Position numbers and translations under genes: made by a program. Positions 7,274-14,997 of a stretch of 18,525 nt of DNA are shown here, piece after piece. The notes under the pieces were generated by a model. That model was not told the DNA's origin and searched no databases. It was given only the letters and a program-made list of their open reading frames with translations. Position 1 is the first letter of the stretch; each line of letters starts with the position of its first letter. This DNA is from JAVXCQ01 sp036659415 (GTDB taxonomy: Bacteria > Bacillota > Negativicutes > Acidaminococcales > Acidaminococcaceae), in NCBI GenBank assembly GCA_036659415.1, contig JAVXCQ010000026.1, positions 1 through 18,525 of the forward strand, written 5' to 3'.

Positions 7274-7905
7274 TGCGTAAAGAGCAGCGAGAGGCTATCA
7301 TCGCAACATTGGAAACGGCCTATGCAGGGGTGGAAACAGCACTGCACTACAATTCAGCCTTTGAGCTGTTGGTTGCGGTGATTATGTCCGCTCAATGCAC
7401 TGATGAACGTGTGAATAAAATTACTGCCAGAATTTTTCCTGCCTATAATACACCGGAAAAAATGGGAGCGTTGGGGCAGGCAGAAATGGAACAACTCATT
7501 CATGATTGTGGTTTGTTTCGGGCTAAAGCTAAAAATTTGTTGGGAACTTGCCATAAACTGGTAGCAGATTATGGTAGCGTGGTACCTGATAATGTGGAAA
7601 CGTTGATGACGTTACCGGGTGTGGGCAGAAAAACTGCCAATGTGATTGCTAGCATTATTTATGGAGTGCCGGCTATTGCGGTGGATACTCATGTTTTTAG
7701 GGTGGCACATCGCTTAGGCTTAGCTAAGGGGAGCGATCCGCTTAGTGTGGAAAAGGAGCTAATGAAGGTTCTGCCGCAAGCGAAGTGGAGTGCAGCACAT
7801 CATTGGCTCATTTGGCATGGGCGCAGGCTGTGTAAAGCTCGCAAACCGTTGTGTCAGGAATGTATGCTCCTAACCGTATGTCCTTTTAAAGAAAAATCAA
7901 ACTAA
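7273..7905 (+). CDS. nth: Endonuclease III, DNA glycosylase/AP lyase
   Basis: At 210 residues this is the normal length for bacterial Nth. It removes oxidised pyrimidines and nicks the abasic site in base excision repair. The helix-hairpin-helix reads LPGVGRKTANVI (114-125), with catalytic Lys at 120 and catalytic Asp at 138 in VDTHVFRVAHRLG, the same numbers as in E. coli Nth. The C-terminal 4Fe-4S loop is C187-x6-C194-x2-C197-x5-C203, also at E. coli positions. The start codon overlaps the last base of the UPF0210 stop (TAATG), so translation is coupled to that gene. A terminator follows. Confidence 0.97.
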   Translation: MRKEQREAIIATLETAYAGVETALHYNSAFELLVAVIMSAQCTDERVNKITARIFPAYNTPEKMGALGQAEMEQLIHDCGLFRAKAKNLLGTCHKLVADYGSVVPDNVETLMTLPGVGRKTANVIASIIYGVPAIAVDTHVFRVAHRLGLAKGSDPLSVEKELMKVLPQAKWSAAHHWLIWHGRRLCKARKPLCQECMLLTVCPFKEKSN

Positions 7906-7931
7906 TCGAGTTGTGCTAGTTAGTTGGTCGC

Positions 7932-7973
7932 TAAAAGTCTTGTAGCAGGGAAGAACCTACTACAAGACTTTTA
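7932..7973. terminator. Rho-independent terminator of the nth operon
   Basis: AAAAGTCTTGTAG (7933-7945) pairs perfectly with CTACAAGACTTTT (7960-7972), extended inward by AGG/CCT around a purine loop. T residues end the right arm, and the A-rich left flank would give a U-tract on the other strand. Confidence 0.85.
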
Positions 7974-7990
7974 TTATTGCTAGCCATGAT

Positions 7991-8019
7991 TAGACTTGCA
8001 ATCAAAATTATGGTAGAAT
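7991..8019 (+). promoter_or_regulatory. Promoter candidate for the ABC-F gene
   Basis: TAGACT (7991-7996), a 17-base spacer and TAGAAT (8014-8019) match the sigma-70 boxes at 4/6 and 5/6. The leader would be about 30 bases, too short for an antibiotic-sensing attenuator. Confidence 0.5.
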
Positions 8020-8055
8020 GTAGAAATCATATGCAAAGCAAAGGGGTAAGAATTA

Positions 8056-9672
8056 ATGATTTTAACACAAGGACTTGCTTTAAGATTTGGCAAGAGAGTT
8101 TTATTTGAAGAGGTCAATTTAAAATTTACCGAAGGTAACTGTTATGGACTGATTGGTGCTAATGGCGCTGGTAAATCCACTTTCCTAAAGATTTTATCCG
8201 GAGAGATAGACGCTAGTTCCGGCGAGGTTATCATCGACAAAGGACAACGCTTAGCTATGCTCAGACAGGATCATTATGCTTTTGATGAGCATGAAGTATT
8301 GAAAACTGTTATTATGGGTCATAAAGTTCTTTATGATATTATGGTGGCTAAAGATGCACTTTACGCTAAAGAAGATTTTACTGATGAAGATGGCATGAAA
8401 GCTTCTGAATTAGAGGGAGAATTTGCTGAACTGAATGGCTGGGAAGCAGAAACTGAAGCCGCTAGATTGTTAGCAGGCCTTGGAATTGCACCGGAATTAC
8501 ACGAAAAGAAAATGGCGGAACTAAGCGGTAAAGAAAAAGTGCGGGTACTATTAGCACAAGCCCTTTTTGGTACGCCTGATGTATTACTTTTAGATGAACC
8601 GACTAACAACCTGGATTATGATTCCATTGCCTGGCTAGAAGACTTCTTGGCGTCTTTCCCTAACATTGTTTTAGTTGTATCTCATGACAGACATTTCTTG
8701 AACCAAATTTGTACACATATTGCTGATTTTGACTTTGGCAATGTACGAATTTTCTTTGGTAACTATGATTTTTGGCAAGAATCCAGTCAAATGGCTCTTC
8801 GCATGGCTAAAGATGCTAATAAGAAAAAAGAAGATAAAATCAAAGAATTGCAAACTTTTATTCAACGCTTTAGTGCTAATGCTTCTAAATCCAAGCAGGC
8901 TACTTCCCGTAAACGTTTGCTGGATAAAATAGAGCTAGATGATATTAGGCCTTCGACTAGACGTTATCCTTACATTAACTTTAAACCAGAGCGTGAAGCC
9001 GGTGACGAAATTCTATTCGTAGAAAACCTGTCTAAAACAGTGGAAGGCGAAGTTCTGTTCAAAGATTTGACTTTTGCCCTAGAAAAAGGCGACAAAGTAG
9101 CCTTGATTGGCGGTAATGGTCAAGCACAAACAGCTTTGATGCAAATTCTTGCTGGAGAAATGGAACCGGATACGGGCGAATTCAAGTGGGGTATTACCAC
9201 GAGTCAAGCGTATTTCCCGAAGGATAACAATAAATACTTCACCAGCAGTGACAACCTGGTAGATTGGTTGCGCCAATATTCCAAAGACCCAGATGAAACA
9301 TTTTTACGCGGCTTTTTAGGTCGTATGTTGTTTTCTGGTGAGGAAACACAAAAAGAGGCTAATGTTCTGTCCGGTGGTGAAAAAGTTCGTTGTATGTTTG
9401 CTAAGATGATGCTGTCCTGCTCCAATGTTTTAATGTTCGATGAACCTACTAATCATTTGGATTTGGAATCTATTACTTCTTTAAATGAGGGCTTAGTGGA
9501 TTATAAAGGCACGATGCTTTTGCGTTCCAATGACCATCAACTATTATCGACTGTTTGTAATCGTGTTATTGAATTAACACCTAACGGTTGTTTAGACCGT
9601 AAATATGGTTATGATGAATACCTGGAACATCCGGAAATTAAAGAGTTAAGAACTGCCCTAGGGGCAATTTAA
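8056..9672 (+). CDS. ABC-F family ATPase, YbiT-like, with degenerate second ATP site
   Basis: A 538-residue soluble protein with two ABC domains and no membrane segment; the length and the ESITSLNEGL stretch after the second Walker B fit the YbiT branch of ABC-F. These proteins act on ribosomes as translation factors. Domain 1 has Walker A GANGAGKST (34-42), signature LSGKE (156-160), Walker B with DEP (180-182) and H-switch His210. A charged linker at about 250-310 separates the domains. Domain 2 keeps Walker B (D462-E463) and signature LSGGE (438-442). Its Walker A reads GGNGQAQT (352-359), with Gln358 where the Lys belongs, and its H-switch His is Asn492. Together with the altered signature 1, this leaves one composite ATP site canonical and the other likely poor at hydrolysis. 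The gene is monocistronic, flanked by terminators. Confidence 0.92.
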   Translation: MILTQGLALRFGKRVLFEEVNLKFTEGNCYGLIGANGAGKSTFLKILSGEIDASSGEVIIDKGQRLAMLRQDHYAFDEHEVLKTVIMGHKVLYDIMVAKDALYAKEDFTDEDGMKASELEGEFAELNGWEAETEAARLLAGLGIAPELHEKKMAELSGKEKVRVLLAQALFGTPDVLLLDEPTNNLDYDSIAWLEDFLASFPNIVLVVSHDRHFLNQICTHIADFDFGNVRIFFGNYDFWQESSQMALRMAKDANKKKEDKIKELQTFIQRFSANASKSKQATSRKRLLDKIELDDIRPSTRRYPYINFKPEREAGDEILFVENLSKTVEGEVLFKDLTFALEKGDKVALIGGNGQAQTALMQILAGEMEPDTGEFKWGITTSQAYFPKDNNKYFTSSDNLVDWLRQYSKDPDETFLRGFLGRMLFSGEETQKEANVLSGGEKVRCMFAKMMLSCSNVLMFDEPTNHLDLESITSLNEGLVDYKGTMLLRSNDHQLLSTVCNRVIELTPNGCLDRKYGYDEYLEHPEIKELRTALGAI

Positions 9673-9678
9673 AACACT

Positions 9679-9720
9679 AAAAAGCTCGCTATAAATTAGA
9701 TAATTTATAGCGAGCTTTTT
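9679..9720. terminator. Bidirectional terminator between ABC-F gene and brnQ
   Basis: The arms at 9679-9698 and 9701-9720 are perfect complements, beginning AAAAAGCTCGC and ending GCGAGCTTTTT. The innermost bases form the loop. A/T runs at both ends serve both of the convergent genes. Confidence 0.9.
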
Positions 9721-9743
9721 TATATGTTGACGAAACAAAGCTG

Positions 9744-11057
9744 TTAGCTGAATTTACTATAAAGATAGCCGCCTAGTGCACCAACTAGAGCAGGCACAAT
9801 CCAGCCAAAATCAAAATTGTACAAAGGGATATAGGTTAAACACCAAACAGTAATGGAAGAACAACTAAAGCCAGCTGCTTTTAAACCTTCCAAAATACTC
9901 ATAAGCGTAGTTAAAGCAATGGCACCTTGATAGACTTCTTTGCGACTTTGGAATAAACCATCGAAAAAAGAGAGAATAATTAGAACCATGACGATAGGGT
10001 AAATTCCCACCAAGAAAGGAATAGAAAAACTAATTAGCTTTGTTAGACCAATATTGGAAACACCAAAACTAAAGAGGGTAAAGTAGAGAACCAGTCTTTC
10101 ATAGAGTATTTGACGGTGAAAAATGTCGGCGAAAAAAGTGGCACAGGAAGAAACCAAGCCAATACTGGTAGTTAAACAGGCAAAGGTAATGGTAAGCCCC
10201 AAGGCTAAATTACCAAAAGCACCGAAGTAATGTTTGGCCACGCCTGACAGCACCAAGCCTCCATTTTCGGCATAGCCCAAGAGAGTTACACTGGTGGCAC
10301 CCATATAAGCTAAGGACATATAGATGACCGCCAAGAAGAAAGCAGCTACTAAGCCGGAGAGAATACACAGTTTGGTAAGGGTAGCAGCATCACTGATACC
10401 TTTAGTTTTAATAGAATTAATGACGACTACGCCAAAAACAACGGAGGCCAGAAGATCCATGGTGAGATAGCCTTCTTGGAAGCCTTTAAAAAAGGGTCTG
10501 GTTTCATAGGAACCGAGAGGAGCACCGATAGCACCCAAGGGTTCAAAAAATATTTGCATTATCAAGACGGCCAAAGACAAAAGTAAGAGTGGCGTGAGAA
10601 TTTTGCCTACCCTGTCAACGAGTTTATTGGGATTTAGTGCTAGGAAATAGGTACAACCAAAAAATAATGCAGTATAAATGAAGAGCCCCATAGTATAGCC
10701 GTCAGGTGTAAGAAAAGGGCGAATACCAACATCAAAAGCTACAGCACCTGTACGGGGAATTGCAAACAGAGGCCCAATTGTCAGGTTGATAATAGTCATT
10801 AAGACCAAAGAAAAGCGAGGATGGACTTTATTGGCTAGAGCATTAGAATTAGCATTGCCAATGCGAGCGATGGCTAAGATCCCCAGCAGGGGTAGGCCGA
10901 CGCCGGTTAAGAGAAAACCTAAAATTGCTGGTATTAGATTAGTGCCTGCCGCTTGTCCTAAAGCTGGAGGAAAAATTAGATTGCCTGCACCAAAGAAAAG
11001 CGAAAAAAGCATTAGTCCGATGGGAAAGATTTCCCAAAGTGATAGTTTTTGGTTCAT
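9744..11057 (-). CDS. brnQ: Branched-chain amino acid:cation symporter, BrnQ family
   Basis: The 437-residue protein is highly hydrophobic, with about twelve predicted membrane helices, as in the LIVCS (BrnQ) family. The N-terminus contains the family signature FSLFFGAGNLIFPPALG (residues about 18-34), followed by the GVGLPLLGILAIAR helix and the TIGPLFAIPRTGAVAFDVG segment. It imports leucine, isoleucine and valine with Na+ or H+ across the inner membrane. The ribosome binding site is AGGAG just upstream on the minus strand. A strong promoter lies at 11114-11142 and a CodY-like palindrome at 11185-11199, consistent with repression when branched-chain amino acids are plentiful. Confidence 0.96.
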   Translation of the reverse strand: MNQKLSLWEIFPIGLMLFSLFFGAGNLIFPPALGQAAGTNLIPAILGFLLTGVGLPLLGILAIARIGNANSNALANKVHPRFSLVLMTIINLTIGPLFAIPRTGAVAFDVGIRPFLTPDGYTMGLFIYTALFFGCTYFLALNPNKLVDRVGKILTPLLLLSLAVLIMQIFFEPLGAIGAPLGSYETRPFFKGFQEGYLTMDLLASVVFGVVVINSIKTKGISDAATLTKLCILSGLVAAFFLAVIYMSLAYMGATSVTLLGYAENGGLVLSGVAKHYFGAFGNLALGLTITFACLTTSIGLVSSCATFFADIFHRQILYERLVLYFTLFSFGVSNIGLTKLISFSIPFLVGIYPIVMVLIILSFFDGLFQSRKEVYQGAIALTTLMSILEGLKAAGFSCSSITVWCLTYIPLYNFDFGWIVPALVGALGGYLYSKFS

Positions 11058-11113
11058 GATAGTTGACTCCTAGAGCAATTTATATCGTTTTCTGTTAAAA
11101 CAATAACATTACA

Positions 11114-11142
11114 AGTATAGCTATCTAGATGTCTAAAGTCAA
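11114..11142 (-). promoter_or_regulatory. brnQ promoter
   Basis: Read on the minus strand: TTGACT (complement of 11137-11142), 17 bases, TATACT (complement of 11114-11119). It leaves a leader of about 50 bases before the brnQ start. Confidence 0.75.
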
Positions 11143-11184
11143 ATGGAAGTAACATAAAAAAAAGGATTTTTGCTTTTAGTGTTT

Positions 11185-11199
11185 AATTTTGTCAAAATT
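11185..11199. promoter_or_regulatory. CodY-box-like palindrome between brnQ and the amidohydrolase
   Basis: AATTTTGTCAAAATT is a 15-base inverted repeat with a single central base. It matches the CodY consensus AATTTTCWGAAAATT at 13 of 15 positions, differing only in the C/G pair beside the centre. It overlaps the proposed -35 of the amidohydrolase promoter and lies about 43 bases upstream of the brnQ -35. Binding by CodY is inference; the AT-rich context raises the chance of coincidence. Confidence 0.4.
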
Positions 11200-11218
11200 G
11201 AAAAATCATCGCTAATAG
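11189..11218 (+). promoter_or_regulatory. Weak promoter candidate for the amidohydrolase operon
   Basis: TTGTCA (11189-11194), 18 bases, TAATAG (11213-11218). The -35 is good and the -10 is modest. It overlaps the palindrome at 11185-11199. Confidence 0.35.
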
Positions 11219-11295
11219 ATTTTTTTTAAAAGGAATTTCCATTTTTATATCGAATTTAAGTAAAAGAATACATATTATAGAGGAGGTAAATCATA

Positions 11296-12399
11296 ATGAA
11301 TGAAATTGATGTTATAAAAACTTATGATGAATTGCATAAAATACCTGAATTAGGTTTTCAAGAGTTTAAGACAGCTACTTATTTAGCTGATAAGCTGGAA
11401 GCCTTGGGCTATGAAGTGACGCGTAATATTGGTGGTACCGGTGTCATCGGTATTTTAAGGGGCAGTGAGGTGGGACCTGTCATGTTAGTAAGGGCAGATA
11501 TGGATGCCTTACCTTTTGTTGTTGAGGGTAAAGATGTAGCCATTCACGCCTGTGGTCATGATGCACATAGTTCGATGGTGCTAGCCGCAGCCTCCCGTTT
11601 AGTGGGTAAAATCAAAAAAGGCACACTGAAAATTCTTTTCCAACAAGGGGAAGAAACCTTAAAAGGTTCTTTAGCGATTATTGATGCGGGCTTTGTTGAT
11701 GACGTAGATTTGGCATTAGGTGTGCATATTAGACCTATTCAAGATGCACCTTATGGCAAAATGGCGCCTGCCGTTTGCCACGCTGCTAGTACTTTTGTAG
11801 ACATTAAAGTCACCGGTTTGCAATGTCATGCGTCCAGACCACATTTGGGCGTTAATGCCATTGAGGCAGCAGTAGCAGGAATTGTGTCAATGAATGCGAT
11901 TAAAATGAATCCAATCATTCCTTGGTCGGCGAAAGTTACCAAGTTTCATGGTGGCGGTCTTGCGACTAATATTATCCCGGAGGTAGCAGAAATTACTCTA
12001 GACGTCAGGGCACAAACTAATGCCACGATGGAAGAACTTTTGGAAAAAATCCGGAAGGCTTTTAAGGGGGCGGCACTAGGGTTTGGTGCAGAGGTGGAAA
12101 TTTTGACTAAGGGCGGAGTTATTCCGGCAGCTGAGCTAGATTCAGAACTAACGGCAGAAGTGGCTGAGTGTATAACAGAAGTAATTGGTAAAGAAAACCT
12201 TATTCCTAATTTGATCAATCCCGGTGGCGAAGATTTTCATTATTTCGTACAGAAAAGACCGCATATTAAAGCTGCTTACTTCGGCGTGGGATGTGATTGT
12301 CAGCCAGGCCTGCATCATCCAGCTATGAAATTGGATAAAACAGCTTTGCCTAGTGGTGTAGAGGTTATTGTAAAAATGGTGGAAAGAAAGCTGGGATGA
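11296..12399 (+). CDS. M20-family amidohydrolase (N-acyl amino acid / peptide hydrolase)
   Basis: A 367-residue soluble zinc hydrolase of the M20D amidohydrolase group (hippurate hydrolase, N-acetyl-diaminopimelate deacetylase and relatives). The expected metal ligands are present: C86 and H88 in HACGHDAHS, E119/E120 in FQQGEE, H144 in LGVHI and H315 in GGEDFHYF. ARADMDALPF-like sequence (VRADMDALPF, about 66-75) marks the first half of the active site. Residues about 165-280 form the inserted dimerisation domain. It should cut an acyl or peptide amide from an amino acid; the exact substrate cannot be read from sequence. The ribosome binding site AGAGGAGG is strong. The thioesterase gene starts two bases after its last base, and brnQ diverges upstream, suggesting a role in amino acid salvage. 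Confidence 0.9.
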   Translation: MNEIDVIKTYDELHKIPELGFQEFKTATYLADKLEALGYEVTRNIGGTGVIGILRGSEVGPVMLVRADMDALPFVVEGKDVAIHACGHDAHSSMVLAAASRLVGKIKKGTLKILFQQGEETLKGSLAIIDAGFVDDVDLALGVHIRPIQDAPYGKMAPAVCHAASTFVDIKVTGLQCHASRPHLGVNAIEAAVAGIVSMNAIKMNPIIPWSAKVTKFHGGGLATNIIPEVAEITLDVRAQTNATMEELLEKIRKAFKGAALGFGAEVEILTKGGVIPAAELDSELTAEVAECITEVIGKENLIPNLINPGGEDFHYFVQKRPHIKAAYFGVGCDCQPGLHHPAMKLDKTALPSGVEVIVKMVERKLG

Positions 12400-12400
12400 G

Positions 12401-12862
12401 ATGAGCAAAAAAATCGAGGATAGCAAAGTTGTTATTAGTGAAGTTATGATGCCTCACCAAGCTAATGTTGCAGGTAATATCCACGGCGGAGAAATTATTA
12501 AATTAATGGACTCGGCTGCTTACGCTTGTGCCAGAAGGTACTCTCGTTCCAACGTGGTGACGGCACGAGTTGATGAAGTGGAGTTTCATTTACCGATTTT
12601 CATTGGTGATTTGGTGATGTGTACGGCGAAGGTGGTTTATGCCGGGCGTTCTTCCATGGAGGTAGTAGTGGTGGTGGAAGTGGAAGATTTGGAGCGTGAA
12701 GGTTCCAAAAAAGCACTTTCTGCCTTCTTCACCATGGTAGCTTTAGATAAAAAAGGACGACCCAATGTTGTACCTGAGCTAAGTTTGGAAACAGAAGAGG
12801 AGAAACAAGCTTTTGCAGAAGGTTTGTTACGTTATAAAGCCCATAAAGAGAAGAAAAAATAA
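12401..12862 (+). CDS. Hotdog-fold acyl-CoA thioesterase
   Basis: The 153-residue protein belongs to the YciA/BACH-type acyl-CoA hydrolase group. The catalytic region reads N22-V-A-G-N-I-H28-G-G30, with D37 in LMDSAAYACA at the start of the central helix. The later VDEVEFHLPIFIGDLVM and VVYAGRSSMEVVVVVEVED strands complete the single hotdog domain. It hydrolyses acyl-CoA to acid and CoA in the cytoplasm, as a homo-oligomer; chain-length preference cannot be told. One base separates it from the amidohydrolase stop (TGAGATG), so the two genes are co-transcribed and translationally coupled. The C-terminus is a Lys-rich tail. Confidence 0.9.
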   Translation: MSKKIEDSKVVISEVMMPHQANVAGNIHGGEIIKLMDSAAYACARRYSRSNVVTARVDEVEFHLPIFIGDLVMCTAKVVYAGRSSMEVVVVVEVEDLEREGSKKALSAFFTMVALDKKGRPNVVPELSLETEEEKQAFAEGLLRYKAHKEKKK

Positions 12863-12867
12863 GAGCC

Positions 12868-12955
12868 AGCATCGACTTGGAGTATTCTCCTTGAGCTGTT
12901 AGTTTAACCTAACTAACAGCTCAAGGGGGCACTTAGCAGTCGGTGCTTTTTCTTT
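12868..12955 (+). terminator. Nested double-hairpin terminator after the thioesterase gene
   Basis: The outer stem AGCATCGACT (12868-12877) with AGTCGGTGCT (12938-12947) runs into TTTTTCTTT. Within it sits a perfect 16-bp hairpin, CCTTGAGCTGTTAGTT (12889-12904) with AACTAACAGCTCAAGG (12911-12926), extendable by wobble pairs. The outer stem with its T-run is the terminator; the inner hairpin is extra. Confidence 0.7.
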
Positions 12956-12979
12956 CAAATGTCTTTTAAAACTGTTCAT

Positions 12980-13009
12980 TTGAATTAATCGGTTCTTGCG
13001 TGCTATAAT
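12980..13009 (+). promoter_or_regulatory. Strong extended -10 promoter for the 507-residue gene
   Basis: TTGAAT (12980-12985), 18 bases, then TGC directly followed by a perfect TATAAT (13004-13009), forming an extended -10. Transcription would start near 13016, about 25 bases before the ATG. Confidence 0.82.
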
Positions 13010-13040
13010 ATGCTTACTTTAGTTCACAAGAAGGGTTAAT

Positions 13041-14564
13041 ATGGAAGAAAACGTTTATGACTTAGTAGCAGATTTTTATGCTCACGATGAAGGCTGGAAT
13101 ATGGTCTTACGACAAGACTATGCAGAAGGGTTTTTACGGCAAGCGGCCTGGCAAGGAGCAGATGACGCCGAGCTACGAAAAAAATGGCAATACATGATGA
13201 TGTTTTGCTTATACTTAGGGCATGCAGAGAATATGTTTGGTGACCTTGACGAGGACGATATTATCGACGGCATCGCTTGGTGCGGGCGCAATATTGCTGA
13301 TTTTGCAATTAGTTTTGGCGTGGTACAGGAATATTTGGCGCTTTTAAATGCGTTACTGCTTTATTTGAAAGGGAAGAAGGCTATTTCCTCAGCCGTGGCG
13401 GCACAAATAGCCGCTAAAACGTTGCTGGGTGAAGACGGAGTTTTACACACTATTAAGGCTGACGGTGAATTTACCCCAACGGAAGCACGGCGAGCTCTTT
13501 ATGCAACACCCAACGCCCCAGTTAAAATATTTCTGAATATCGGTGATATGTTGCAAGATCTTCTAGATGAACTGCATGATTATTTTCAAGCAGATGAGTT
13601 CCATGTGGATTTGGAAAGAGCGATCTTTTTATATCAAGGCATTTTTTCGGAAGAAAAACCAGAAGATCTGGAAACAGATGAATTTTGGCAGTGCTTTTGG
13701 GATTATTTTTTGTTTGATTACCACTTACTCCAAGATGATCAAACGCCGTTAGTACATTTTCAAGCGACAAAGCTTTCAGCTAATCAGGAGTTGCTCCTGG
13801 AATTAAGAAACTCGAAGCTGGCTTTGTTTACGATTGATGGTGTTAATGAAGATGATATGTATATTTGCACCGATTTTTTGACGCAGGAAAGTTATAATCT
13901 TAATTTACCGCTGGAGGGCGAGCTTGATACGCAAGAAATGATTTTTATTGGGCATATCTTCTATAACAATACGATGGTGATGAATTATATTCGTTGCTTA
14001 CGTATTGGCAAATTGGCCAGTAACCGGCTACGTCAAGTTTTGAGGGCGTGTTATGAGTGGTTTCTCATACAGGAGCCTAACGGCACTTGGCAAGATTTTG
14101 TCGCCAGACATCCTATGGCAGTGCGGCATATGACCTATCTGTACTCGGTGTCATTAAAGCTAGGTGGTTTTGAGCAACACACTGAGGTGCAAAACTATAC
14201 GCCACCGGTTGTAGTGGAACCTGCTGATGCCGTGACACTTTGTTTAGAAAAAATCTTAAGTAGCTATCATTTCGCACAGCGGGACATCATGCTTGCGACT
14301 AGGATGTGGCTAGATTTTGCACAAGAAGAGGGCACAAGCTTTCAAAAACCGGAGCAGTGGGCAGCGGGAGTTATTACCAATTATGTGCGACTTAATGCTG
14401 TTTATAGTTACTCCGACCAACGTTTGGCAGAAATGTGCTGGCAGGTTCCGCTAGTTACCTTACGTCTTACTGCCGATAAAATCAAACAAAAACTCAAAAT
14501 TGAAAAGCATGACCCCCGCTATTGCAACGAGGAAAGCTTTTTGATGATGTTATTTTCTTCATAA
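13041..14564 (+). CDS. Uncharacterised 507-residue protein
   Basis: I cannot name a family with certainty. The start at 13041 follows AAGGG at 13031-13035. The protein is acidic, soluble and mostly helical, with no signal peptide, no membrane helix and many Trp, Tyr and Phe. Three parts can be seen: an N-terminal helical region (1-200); a middle with WDYFLFDYHLLQDDQTPLVHF (about 224-244) and then a beta-rich stretch to about 330; and a C-terminus (about 400-507) ending YSYSDQRLAEMCWQVPLVTL with KLKIEKHDPRYCNEE. The middle and end recall hypothetical proteins with a WF-FDYRL-TPLELF motif and a DUF6398-like helix-turn-helix, from memory only. That could mean nucleic acid binding. It shares a promoter with the zinc-ribbon gene 15 bases downstream. 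Confidence 0.7.
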   Translation: MEENVYDLVADFYAHDEGWNMVLRQDYAEGFLRQAAWQGADDAELRKKWQYMMMFCLYLGHAENMFGDLDEDDIIDGIAWCGRNIADFAISFGVVQEYLALLNALLLYLKGKKAISSAVAAQIAAKTLLGEDGVLHTIKADGEFTPTEARRALYATPNAPVKIFLNIGDMLQDLLDELHDYFQADEFHVDLERAIFLYQGIFSEEKPEDLETDEFWQCFWDYFLFDYHLLQDDQTPLVHFQATKLSANQELLLELRNSKLALFTIDGVNEDDMYICTDFLTQESYNLNLPLEGELDTQEMIFIGHIFYNNTMVMNYIRCLRIGKLASNRLRQVLRACYEWFLIQEPNGTWQDFVARHPMAVRHMTYLYSVSLKLGGFEQHTEVQNYTPPVVVEPADAVTLCLEKILSSYHFAQRDIMLATRMWLDFAQEEGTSFQKPEQWAAGVITNYVRLNAVYSYSDQRLAEMCWQVPLVTLRLTADKIKQKLKIEKHDPRYCNEESFLMMLFSS

Positions 14565-14579
14565 GGAGCGGATGCTGAG

Positions 14580-14945
14580 ATGTTATGTAAAAAATGTGGG
14601 TTTGAATTTGTAGATGGACTTAAAGAATGTCCTAATTGCCAAACACCGGCGACACCGGCCGAAGTTAAAGTTTTATCGGCAGATGAACGCGATACCTTTG
14701 ATGGTATTACGATAGAGGGTAGCAAAGAGCAGGAGGAATATCAAACCTACAGCAAGGAAGAACGGACTAGTAGTGCAACACCCCAAGGCAAAGTGTACGT
14801 TAAAAGTTTTGGTGGCGTAAGCTTTCTTTGGCAACTTTTGATTTTATTGTTGATTGCCGGCATCATTTTTATCGTACTGCCTGCTTTTATTATGATTTTT
14901 TTAGCCATCGCAGCAGTCTTTTTTGTGATTAGATTATTTCAATAA
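14580..14945 (+). CDS. Zinc-ribbon membrane protein
   Basis: The 121-residue product begins with a zinc ribbon, C3-x2-C6-x10-C17-x2-C20. A polar linker of about 55 residues, rich in Glu, Ser and Thr, follows. The protein ends in one long or two short membrane helices (about 82-119) separated by a Pro (FIVLPAFIM). The ribbon should face the cytoplasm. Its function is unknown; zinc-ribbon membrane proteins of this layout are common hypothetical genes in Firmicutes. The ribosome binding site AAGGAGCGG follows the preceding stop directly, so it forms an operon with the 507-residue gene, which ends at the terminator at 14957-14997. Confidence 0.8.
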   Translation: MLCKKCGFEFVDGLKECPNCQTPATPAEVKVLSADERDTFDGITIEGSKEQEEYQTYSKEERTSSATPQGKVYVKSFGGVSFLWQLLILLLIAGIIFIVLPAFIMIFLAIAAVFFVIRLFQ

Positions 14946-14956
14946 TAGAAAAATGT

Positions 14957-14997
14957 AACCTCTTGCCTAATAAATATAGGCGAGAGGTTTATTTTTT
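14957..14997 (+). terminator. Rho-independent terminator of the 13041-14945 operon
   Basis: AACCTCTTGCCTA (14957-14969) pairs with TAGGCGAGAGGTT (14977-14989), with one G-T wobble and a seven-base loop, followed by TTATTTTTT. Confidence 0.9.

Noticed and set aside
10786..11073. 95-residue ORF on the plus strand opposite brnQ
   Set aside because: It is antisense to the conserved N-terminus of BrnQ, is Lys/Arg/Pro-rich as expected of a shadow frame, and has no ribosome binding site of note.
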